Source of the DNA: Daedaleopsis sinensis
Taxonomy: Eukaryota; Basidiomycota; Agaricomycetes; Polyporales; Polyporaceae
Direction: 5' to 3'
Assembly (NCBI GenBank): GCA_033807695.1
Contig: CM066301.1
Coordinates: 4,712,001 to 4,776,000 of the forward strand
Length of the DNA: 64,000 nucleotides
Below, piece after piece: positions 55,459 to 64,000 of this stretch. The notes beneath the pieces are model-generated. The model was not told the DNA's origin and did no database searches. It saw only the letters and a program-made list of their open reading frames with translations. Position numbers and translations under genes: made by a program. Numbering within the stretch: the stretch's first letter is position 1; the number at the start of each line of letters is the position of its first letter.

Positions 55459-56728
55459 ATTGCCTCCGGTGCTGACTGCCTGAAGGACCACCGAACTCGG
55501 CTCGAGTCCGATGACTGCACGTCGGGTTCCCCCTCTCTCTCACCTTGAACCTGTTCTACTCCCTCGAAATTGTAGACGTAAAGGACCAGTCTTAGCTCTC
55601 GCTTAGCTATATCGACGACGCCGTCACTCGCAGTGAACTCACCGAGCGTTACATTGTCATGGACCTTCGAAATTGGAAAGTTTCCAGCTGGACCAATATA
55701 CACGCTGGAAGCCTCGTTATCGGCCCTTCGCCCTGCAAATTAGCAGTCACGTCGCCGAGCCCACAAGCTCAACTAAGCTAAGTGTTGAGTTATCGTGTTA
55801 GATCAAGGGCTAAGGTGATAGGTATCAACAGGTCGACTTCGCGGTCGTCAAGGGCATAGCAGCATAGTTGGCTATCCAAGCCAACCTTGGGGCTCCCTCG
55901 TAGATGTCGCGGCCGGCTGCCCACATGCGGCCAGGATCAAAATTCTGGGCCGGGACCGGGCTGCTCTTGCGTCACTGTCAAATGTGGATCGGTCGCAATG
56001 TTCGGCTGGCATCTACCAGCCTGCCGCCGCGCTGCCTACCAAGCGCCGGTGCCTTCGCCCTGTGGGCACCCAAAGGCGCGAGAGATCTAGGCTGATGCTT
56101 CGACATGTAGTCTTTCCTCCTCCAGCGATGCACAACATGCAAGATATGTCCGCTGACGGCGGAAGGCAAGTGGGGCTCACTCACGTCTCAGAGCACGACC
56201 CGGACACCGCGTACAATCTTCCAGCTGAGTGAGTTCGCTCCCTTTCACCCCCTCCCGTCGCTCCTCATTTCCCCATTTCCCCCACGGACAAGTGTGGTCT
56301 GTGGTGTGATAGCTCATGATTGTTTACAGACACGTCATGGTCCTTTAAGGGTTGACCGGTGACCCCTCGGCGTCTGCATGTGAACCCGCCATTACGATTA
56401 TAAGATATGCAACCACCCTCCCGCCACAAGAGAACCTCCCAGTGCAAGACGATCGGGCTTACTAGTTTTGTCCTCCGCCCAACAACAGCCCCGCGCGCAA
56501 GACTCGAGACGCAGGAGGAATTACTTTTTGCTCATCGTCACGCATTACACCTCGCGTGGCCAACATACCTACTCTACTCATTTACAACCGTCTCCTCTTC
56601 TCTTTACTGTACTTTGAAAGCCTCCGTCCGTATTTAACTCGTTTGCTTGGAAGCATTATCGCTGAAATACATAACGCAGATTTTGTAACATTACACTGCC
56701 ATTACCGATGCCCTCCTAGATGAACTTC
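55459..56728. other. Intergenic region
   Basis: No gene supported. It is the 3' flank of the minus-strand orphan gene that follows. Frames at 55.9-56.2 kb are short and overlap on both strands. Confidence 0.45.
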
Positions 56729-57491
56729 CTACACAACACGTCTGCGTTTTGCTGGGTGATCCGTCGCATGGAGATTAGGCTTGGTGAGAGGGGGCTCCGT
56801 CAACTCAGCGTCCCCATGCAACGGCTCGACGTTGATCGGCGTATGTTGCTCGAGCAACTTGTCACCAGGTTTGTCAGGTGCGGCGGTAGCAGGACCATCG
56901 ACGGGCGACGCCTTACCGATCAGAGAGAGGAAAATTTCGCCGGGCGACGGCCGCTTCTTACGCGGAGCGACCGTCATGTAACTAGTGCGGAAAGGAGGAC
57001 GGGAAGGATTGCCAGCTGAGGATGGAGGAGGGGGGGGCAAGGCAGGGGTGATTGAGACAATGGGCTGGAGATCGAGTCGATCGAAGATATGCTTTAGCGA
57101 GAGGAAACGATTTACAAGGCGGTCGTGCGCCTCCAGGACGTGAGTCGGGTAGTCTGAGCGCTCCAGTGTGCGGAAGGGCTCGACATTCCGGTACCAGTCC
57201 ACTGTGATGTGGGTTAATCAGGAGTTTTATGGGAGAAGAGAATGAAAGATTCTACTTACGTTCAAAGTAGCCCACGACCAACCTATCCCGCTGAAAATTG
57301 AGGTCGAACGGCTCCGTCGACTTGACTACGAGCTCGACAGCGTGTAGACGAAGGCGGCGAGTTTCAATAGCGAAGCTACGGCGAAACTTGTTGAGCGGTC
57401 CCAATGGCGTGACTTCGTTCAGAAGCGGTGCGTAGTTGTCGAGTACAGTGTCCACGAACCACACCCACCCCGGGGTTCCAGGATCCATCAC
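56729..57491 (-). CDS. Orphan protein, 234 aa, 2 exons
   Basis: Exons 57491-57260 and 57201-56729 (GTAAGT donor, CAG acceptor, phase 1) give 235 codons including the stop. The first half is folded-looking: PGWVWFVDTVLDNYAPLLNE, RRSFAIETRRLRLHAVELVV, DLNFQRDRLVVGYFE, DWYRNVEPFRTLERSDYPTH, LVNRFLSLKHIFDRLDLQP. The second half is Pro-rich and ends in a basic PAKRRRVV, a likely nuclear signal. No family recognised. It is divergently arranged with the 326-aa gene at 58194, about 700 bp apart. Confidence 0.72.
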
Positions 57492-58193
57492 TAGCAGAGC
57501 GTGTGGAGCGTGTGTGGATGGGGGTCAGCTTCGGTTGACGAATGTGCGCAGATATTAATGATTAGATCCTGAGGAGGGGCATGTACCTGTACATAAATGT
57601 GCCAGTGAGTAGTGGTACTACTGGTAGTAGTCCGTAGTAGTGATACTTACTAGCCAATACTCGTGAGAAGGTACAGTTCGGAAGGCGCCACTGTGCTATG
57701 CTGTCACCCTGCTCCACCTTAAGCCGAATACCCTTCCTCCTCCTCCTCCTCCTCGTTTCTGACCTACGCGCTCGCCTCCTGCACTCGTTCGAGACGAGAT
57801 CACTCTTCAGCGCTTTAGGGACGAGGATGGAGGCTCGCTACAGAAGCTAGGACGGTCTGCATGATCGATACACCTCTTCGAGGCGTCGGCGAGCATGACT
57901 AGAGCGGATGTGGGATTTCCTTCGCCTCGCGACTACTCCCAGTGCACCACCTCTGCACTTTGGCATGTTATAGATACTTTTCTCATACAGAGTACACCTA
58001 CAAACTCGCCGGCTCTCTCAACACGATGTGATGGGATGAATCACTGAACAGGGACAAAGGTACGCCTCGCGCCGCTGCACCGACTGGCTCATGCCGTCTG
58101 CATCCAGACACGCCACACCACTCCCTGTCTCCCTTCTTCTCATCTCACACCTCTACTCTCGTCCAGAATTTAGTTTGCCTTTCGAGATCGACA
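57492..58193. promoter_or_regulatory. Shared region between divergent orphan genes
   Basis: The two starts at 57491 (minus) and 58194 (plus) are about 700 bp apart, so this stretch should contain both promoters. It holds a TCC run at about 57739-57756 and one copy of the dispersed element at 57846-57921. No TATA box was assigned. Confidence 0.45.
57846..57921. repeat. Dispersed element, copy 3 of 4
   Basis: Same core with a few substitutions, for example CATGATCGATACACCTCTTC. It lies about 270 bp upstream of the start at 58194. Confidence 0.8.
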
Positions 58194-59476
58194 ATGGCAC
58201 CAGGCCCACAGACCACGGTTGCGTTCTCCCTCATGAAAGGATTCCCCGATGTTATACAGAGCATCGCCGATCCGTTGAAGAAAGAGCTCGACGTGTAAGT
58301 CACGAGTGGCTCACCAATTACCTTGCCTAATGCACTGCATGTCCTACAGTTTGCGCGACAAGCTCACTCTTCCTTCGGATATGGCTCGCTGGGGTCCTAT
58401 CCTCTCCTCCCGCTCCATCTGCGACTACGATACTTTCGAGACAGCAGCGCACCACGAGGTCACGCGGCGCCGAGCCTCGCTGCTCGAGTTATACCCCGGA
58501 GACAGTGATTTGCCTTCCCAGCTTATCTCTGTTGTGGTGTCGATGGATAGCAAGTACAAGGAGACCAGTGGACTCTACGACCAGGTACTTTCTTCACGTT
58601 CGCCTCAGGTTCGCTAAACATATGTTGCTACGTAGTTCAAGATGTTGTATGACGGATATTTCTTACACCTGGGATCGAACGAGCGGGAAGCGGTCGACAA
58701 GGCGTATCGGCAACTAGACCGTAGCTGCGAGGACCTTCAGCGCCGAGCCGCGGACGTGAAGACAGCGAGTAATCGCTGGAAGGCATGCTTCGATCTCGTA
58801 CTCACGGAGGTAAGTCTCTCCTTTATAATCAATATGATTATCATCATTAATAGTACATCAGGAAGGACGCACACACTACACGGCTGCTTTCGAGCAGCGG
58901 AGGACATGGACTTCCGCGATGTTTCCAGGTCGCGTCACGGAGATTGTCGCCGGTCTACAGACGCTCGGAGCCGAGCGCGAGCATCTTCTCAAAGGGAGTG
59001 CGACTTTGTGGGAGGATTACGTCCAGTCCTGGTTCATTCACTCGGGACCTAGGATGCCCACCAGCGAGCTTTGCGCTGCTGTGGGTCGGTTCTATGCGGT
59101 CTTACAGGAGTTCTCCCAGTTGGGTGATAAGCAGAAGGTCTTAGTGGTCGAGCTCAAGGTATGCACGTACCACCGTAATGCTCCCCGCGAGGATCTGATT
59201 CAACTGGCTACCAGTCCATCATGAAGCTCGCCGAACTCAACACCACGACTCTTGGCGCTCCGTCCGCGGAGCAAGGCGTCCCGATGCAGGACATCCGCGA
59301 GTCCTTCAAGAAATACGAAGCCATCTGGATGGACTCGATGCATGTCGTGGAGGTGTGTACCGCCTTCATTTGGCGCAGATGAGAGCTCCACTGACGTTTA
59401 GTAGCAATGCAACGAGATACAGACCTTGATGCGTACTCACAGGGCGACTCTAGAAAACGCGCTACCGGCGGTGTAG
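58194..59476 (+). CDS. Helical orphan protein, 326 aa, 6 exons
   Basis: Exons 58194-58294, 58350-58584, 58636-58809, 58898-59158, 59215-59352 and 59405-59476 join in phase (2, then 0 throughout) to 327 codons including TAG. Every intron is 50-90 bp with a GT donor and AG acceptor. The protein reads FSLMKGFPDVIQSIADPLKK, RDKLTLPSDMARWGPILSSR, AYRQLDRSCEDLQRRAADVK, VTEIVAGLQTLGAEREHLLK, FYAVLQEFSQLGDKQKVLVV, IRESFKKYEAIWMDSMHVVE. It is almost wholly helical and likely forms coiled coils. No family or motif recognised. No lesion. Confidence 0.78.
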
Positions 59477-61220
59477 TCTACGCGCGTACCGCCTTTCCGG
59501 CTCTGCGTCCTCCTCCTCGTCCCCCGCTTGTATAGTGTTTATGGGTGCTTTCACTCCCGGGAGGTTTTGACGCACCCCACGACGACGCCGGTTCGCTATG
59601 TATGTCTCCAATGGCACGCCCAAGTTCCCTCTGCCTGTTATCCCGACTCCTGTACACTATAGCATGTCCCGCAATCTTGATTTGCCTCTAAACTTTCAGT
59701 CAGTGCAGCATGAATTGCCAGGGGCCAGGAGGAGGAGGAGGAGGAGGAGAGGGTGCTCCGGGGAGTGGAGCGGTGCATCGGCGGGTCGTGCGTCCCGGGG
59801 GATAGACGCTCTGCGAGGAGGTGGCGGTGCGGCGTCCTTTGACGCCCTGCCACTATCACCGCCGTGTGTAGGTGCGTAGGCGGCTAAACCCTACCCCTCC
59901 TCCTCCTCCAACTCTGCTAGCACCCTTGTCCTACACTCGTTCTAGACGGGACTTCTCTTCGACAACGAGGATCAGAGACTCACCGCGGAAGCTAGGACGG
60001 TCTGCTTGATCGATACACCTCTTCGAGGCGTCGGCGAGCATGACCAGAGCAGAAGTGGGGTTCTCACTGTGCCAGCAGCCTCGCACACGGCTTACTACCC
60101 TCCAAGAGCGGCTATTACCTATCAACAAGGACAGACTGCGGAGAAGCTCAGAACACTCAGTACTCAGCGATAACAAGACACTACGACTGGGACCTCGTTT
60201 TCGGCTCTGCCAGTCCTCGAACGCCAGTCCTCGAACGAATAGCAGTCACCGTCCGTACGATGCACCCGTCTCCTGAGGACATCATTTGCACCTGCCGGAT
60301 CGACGTGCTCTGTGAGTCCTCATCACACAGCATTCACGTCTCCGAGCTCCTGTATTGACATCGCGCGACAGCACACCGCACTCACCGCGTGTACCATCCT
60401 GTGGACTCTCTCTCTCTCGACGGCAGCGGCGACGTGGCAGGCCAAGTCCCTGTCGGTTGGAGTCTGGCCTGTTTGGATGCGTCTCGAGCGGTCCCGCGCT
60501 GGAGGATTTGAACGGCACACCTCCGTGCTCATACCCCCGTGGACGCGCCGACGGCGTCTACATGAATGCGGAGGACGTAATCGAGGGAGACAGGGTGGCG
60601 ACGGACGGACAGACTCTGTCACGATCGCAGCTGCGTAGAGCAGCGTTCAGTACACCAACGGAGCAGCGGCAGATGGGTATGTCTCTGTTTCCCATCCTGC
60701 TAGCTTGGAACTAACACTGTGGTGGCCGCCGTTGTGCCCACTTTTTCAGTCGCATGAGACAGTGTTTCCCGGGAGGCGGAAGGCGCGAGGGAGCAACGGG
60801 GCCCAGAGCGTTCGGTACGTGAAGGGAGAGGATGTGGGCGAGCGAGACCGGCGTACAAGGAGGTGCGGAAGCGGAGTATGTCGCTTGTTCCCCATCCTGC
60901 TTGCCTATAATTGATGGCGTGCGTCTAGAGGGTTTCCGGGTGTTCATCGACGACCGATCAGTCGCGCGAGGCACTCACTGCGCGAAAGCGTTTCAAGAAG
61001 ACGCGGGATGCAGCTGGGTGCGAGAGCGGTCGGTACACGCAGACACAGGACGAGAGGGAGCAACCGGGCGCAGAGCGGAGCGAGACGACGCGGGCGAGCG
61101 GGGCCGGTGGGCACAGAGTGTGCGGACGCTCGTCAACTTGAACACGGGAGCTTTCGGACGAGGTACTTACCGCGCGGCTCGGAAATCGTTTCCAGAGAGG
61201 CAGAAGACACAGGGGAGCAC
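59477..61220. other. Intergenic region with dispersed element and local duplications
   Basis: Has a GGA/TCC tract at about 59732-59751, the fourth dispersed element at 59991-60066 and two related segments near 60672-60712 and 60877-60911 (both CCCATCCTGCT... in similar surroundings). No gene supported. Confidence 0.4.
59991..60066. repeat. Dispersed element, copy 4 of 4
   Basis: Core GATCGATACACCTCTTCGAG and GCGTCGGCGAGCATGACCAG present; the sequence diverges after AGAGC. Confidence 0.85.
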
Positions 61221-61560
61221 TAGCCCCGTGGACCTCGACCTCACGCCGTCATCACTGACGTTCGACGATAGCGCGGAACCCGAGTTCAAGAAGCCCGAGT
61301 TCGTCGACAGCGACGCGGAGAAGCTCGGCCTGAGCGGGATGGATATCTCGTTCAACGCGAGCGCGATCAACAATGGACACATCCTCGGCGTGGGCACCGA
61401 CTGACACCCGCTGAGCTCGGGCAGCCTACGCCCGTCTGCTCTCGCCGCCAACAACATTGTCCTTCCTGAACTCGCGGTCACCGTCGCAGACGCCGAAATG
61501 ATCCGAGTTCGAGCTCGGGAGCGAGGACAGGAGCGTCAGGAGCGGCAAGTCTCGCGCGGG
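61221..61560 (+). pseudogene. C-terminal fragment of an unidentified gene with an in-frame stop
   Basis: One frame reads DLDLTPSSLTFDDSAEPEFK, GLSGMDISFNASAINNGHIL, GVGTD, TGA (61402), HPLSSGSLRPSALAANNIVL, PELAVTVADAEMIRVRARER. The text on both sides of the TGA looks like one continuous protein. No family was identified. No upstream part was found. Confidence 0.4.
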
Positions 61561-62180
61561 GAGCCCGGGTGTGCGCAATGTGCTGCGTGTGGGATGCTTG
61601 GGGAGGGGCAAGGAGAGCGGCAAGTGGGAGGTCGAGGTGTCCTCTGCTTGATGCCTGCGCTGGTGAGGTCCCGAACGCGCCGACGGAGATCATCATTGCG
61701 TGCAGGCCCCATTCCGGACTCCACGCCCCGGCGGACGACTCATCTGTACAAGTGCGCATCACTTTATCCTTGTACTCAAGCTTCGCCCACTCACCCATAC
61801 CTTGCCTTCGTAGGAAGACACATGGTTCTCGCGCTTCCCCCCGCGGTCGCCCGTTGACGCCCGCCTCACACGCGAGCAGAAACGGCCAAGCAGAGCCCTC
61901 ACAGCGTCCACGACGCCCTCAAGTACGCTCACACACACACACCCTCCTCCACCCTCCCTCCCTCCCCTCCCCCTTCCCCCTTTCCCATCTACCTCTCCCC
62001 TCTGTCCCTCTGTCCCTCTATCATCCCCGCCCGCACGTCGTGTCGACGTACCACTAGGTTCGTCGGGAATTAGGATGATTGACGAGCTATACGATATTCT
62101 GGGAGGCATAATACAAGTAACGTTTCAACAAACCATCAGTGAACTAGTAGTGAAGCTCAAGCCCCGCCGCTGGCCCGCTG
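61561..62180. other. Intergenic region with polypyrimidine tract
   Basis: A CA run and then an almost pure C/T stretch lie at about 61931-62026. No gene supported. It is the 3' flank of the last minus-strand gene. Confidence 0.5.
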
Positions 62181-63973
62181 CTAACCCCGACTGCTGCCCT
62201 GCACAAATTCTGACTGCGTCGGTCGTATCGAGTCCTGCTCTCGGATTGTGAAGTCGTAATTCTCTTCGATCACCTCCAGGGCGCGGTATTGGTGCGGCTT
62301 CAGTGTCTTCAGCCACCTGGGATTATAGCAGTTACGCCACAATCCTATTGCAGGGTTTCCGATCGTGGAGCGCCTGGGGTTCGTGGATGCGATGCGCCCT
62401 CGAGGACCACTGCCGCCTTGGGCACGCTTCTGCGGAAGGGTCTCCCAGTCATAGACATAGGCCGCGTAGAGCGTTCGGAGAAACGTTCGAAATTCGATGC
62501 TCATCCAGTCGGAGTCAATGATGACGAAATTGTTCTCTCGGTTGCGCCTGCGCGGTAGCTCCCCATCCGTTTCATCTTCGCTGTGGTTATACGTCTCCAT
62601 CTTGGTCAATAGCTCAAGGTGCTCGTCGTACTTCCGGTCCACTGCAACTTGGACAATAGCAGCGTGCAGCTAGATGTTCAAAACGCATGAGCTATCGAGT
62701 AAGTGCTGCGTGACGTATGATAGTGTCGTGCTCACCGTAGTCCTTCGACTCTGCATTCTTTTCTTCCTTGCGTCCTCCTCGGGGTCGTCGTCAGATTGCG
62801 GGTGGATTATCTTCCGGTAGTGTTCGCGGACCGTAGCCATGTACGTATCGAAGGAAGCTCCGATCTGGTAGGGTGTCCAGTAACGCTCGGGAAACGTGAG
62901 ATCGGGCCTCGCGTACTGTCCGCCTTGCAGCGCCAGTATGAAATTTCGAATGAAGAAGTCGCGCGCCTCGACATTGATGGTAAACGAGGGCGGTCTCGAG
63001 AAATCAACGGTGAAGTTCTGCGGCGTGAAGTAGTCCTCGCCTTTAGGACTCGCGTGGTACCGAGAAATGTCAGAAGACGTCAGGCGAGGACACTTCTGGA
63101 CGATCTCTGCATACGTCCGCCCATTGACCAATCTCCTGAAGTGCATGCGGATGACGCTCTATAAGCCGGTCAGTACTTTGCCCCTGAAACCAAAGGAAAG
63201 GCTACTTACGGCAAGTCGAGTGAGATATGTCTTCTCGATGGCTTCCGCCTCCTCAGCTTCCGAGATGGTACGAGCATGTCCATCTTCTGTCGGCGGTACT
63301 TGTATACGCTGGGATTTGGCGCGAGAACTTCTAGGTGCTCGACCCTTCTTTGAGCGTTTCGCGAACTTCAAGTTGGTGACGGCAGCCGGAGCAGCGCCTT
63401 GCTCTATATGGCCGATACGTGCTTCAATCTGGCCCATGCGGCGTGTCATATCGCGGCTTGCCAAGGACAACCAGGTCAGAGATGCAAGAATAAGAGTCAA
63501 AAACGACTCACTTATGCTCGCGGTTTTCAGTGATCAGGGAGTTAATCTGGTCGAGCAGGTGGAACACTAGCTTGCCTGATCCAAGCGAAGTCTCGACCTC
63601 TGTCGCGGGCTCATTGAGATTACGATCCTCCTCGAGATTCTGATCCTCGACGAGATTCTGATCCTCATCGAGAATCTGATCCTCCTGGTCAAGCTGGATA
63701 GGGGACAACTTTCGTCAACTACAGGCCCGAGGCACGATGTTTATCTGGCATCAAACTTACCGTTGGGCACAGTTGTTGCTCCAAATACGCGTCAAATTTG
63801 ACCATGTCTTCGTCACCCTCGTCCTCGTCTTCGTCCTCGTAGTCGCCCTTATCGGCGCCCTCATCGGTTTCCCCCTCGCTGTCAGCGTCGGAGGACTCGC
63901 TGTTATCTCGATTACCAAAGTCATCATCGTAGTTGTAGCCATGAGCAGCCAGCTCCTCTTCCTCTACCCTCAT
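62181..63973 (-). CDS. Orphan protein with acidic N-terminus and EDQNL repeats, 517 aa, 5 exons
   Basis: Exons 63973-63761, 63693-63512, 63456-63210, 63158-62736 and 62669-62181 join in phase (0, 2, 0, 0) to 518 codons including the stop. The start is the ATG at 63973, 27 bp from the window edge. Order: very acidic first exon (DYEDEDEDEGDED), a 6-aa repeat (EDQNLV, EDQNLE, EDRNLN), a helical segment TRRMGQIEARIGHIEQ, a basic linker (AKRSKKGRAPRSSRAKS), then a conserved-looking domain FRRLVNGRTYAEIVQKCPRL, PERYWTPYQIGASFDTYMAT, WMSIEFRTFLRTLYAAYVYD, GLWRNCYNPRWLKTLKPHQY, LEVIEENYDFTI. The C-terminal WLKTLKPHQ style recurs in uncharacterised mushroom proteins as far as I recall. Unknown function. 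Confidence 0.78.
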
Positions 63974-64000
63974 GACAGTATCCTAGTAGACTATGAGCAG

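Noticed and set aside
1..64000. tRNA, rRNA, riboswitch or CRISPR features
   Set aside because: No cloverleaf with A and B boxes, no rRNA-like sequence and no regularly spaced repeats were recognised by eye. A scan with a tRNA or RNA-family tool was not possible here.

Overview
The window is eukaryotic nuclear DNA from a mushroom-forming basidiomycete (Agaricomycetes; my guess is a polypore-like wood decayer). The evidence is many short introns (about 45-75 bp, GTRNGT donors, YAG acceptors), an agaricomycete-type F-box protein, a basidiomycete-style Helitron helicase and a LYS2-independent lysine-degradation (LKR-SDH) relic. No bacterial operons, rRNA, tRNA or CRISPR arrays were seen. Gene models were built by hand from codon phase and splice signals; there is no transcript support.

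Layout. (1) 1-4707: the 3' two thirds or more of a Helitron Rep/PIF1-helicase gene, open at the left edge, with a ubiquitin-protease-like C-terminal domain. (2) 4.97-14.76 kb: a cluster of small intact multi-exon genes. Four plus-strand paralogs (8339-9485, 10435-11258, 11576-12511, 13421-14220) share one exon/intron plan (intron phases 2-1-0) and one two-part beta-rich domain that looks like an OB fold. A divergent minus-strand gene (7123-6057) shares the last strands. The first plus-strand gene and the minus-strand gene end in acidic tails like single-strand DNA-binding proteins. This Helitron-adjacent array is the strongest candidate for something undescribed. (3) 15.0-18.5 kb: repeats (motif-rich block, GC-rich minisatellite, 21-bp array) and doubtful ORFs. 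(4) 19.3-24.4 kb: decayed minus-strand fragments of a bifunctional lysine-ketoglutarate reductase/saccharopine dehydrogenase and of a senescence/spartin-type protein. (5) 24847-34000: an exact-looking 4577-bp tandem duplication; each copy carries a broken sedolisin protease joined to a truncated SRPK-type kinase. (6) 34.0-35.3 kb: a cytochrome b5 reductase relic. (7) 35.7-40.9 kb: intact lineage genes, including a nine-exon 687-aa F-box protein. (8) 42.4-55.5 kb: a broken short-chain dehydrogenase, then a 2.5-kb direct repeat (with a complete 213-aa orphan gene) on both sides of a scattered siderophore-transporter pseudogene. (9) 56.7-64 kb: three intact orphan genes of 234, 326 and 517 aa and a four-copy dispersed element.

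Overall the window mixes conserved housekeeping or metabolic genes that are all broken or truncated with lineage-specific genes that are all splice-consistent and intact. This is what a dispensable, transposon-rich compartment looks like. I could not find the Helitron termini, so whether the OB-like array lies inside the element is inference.
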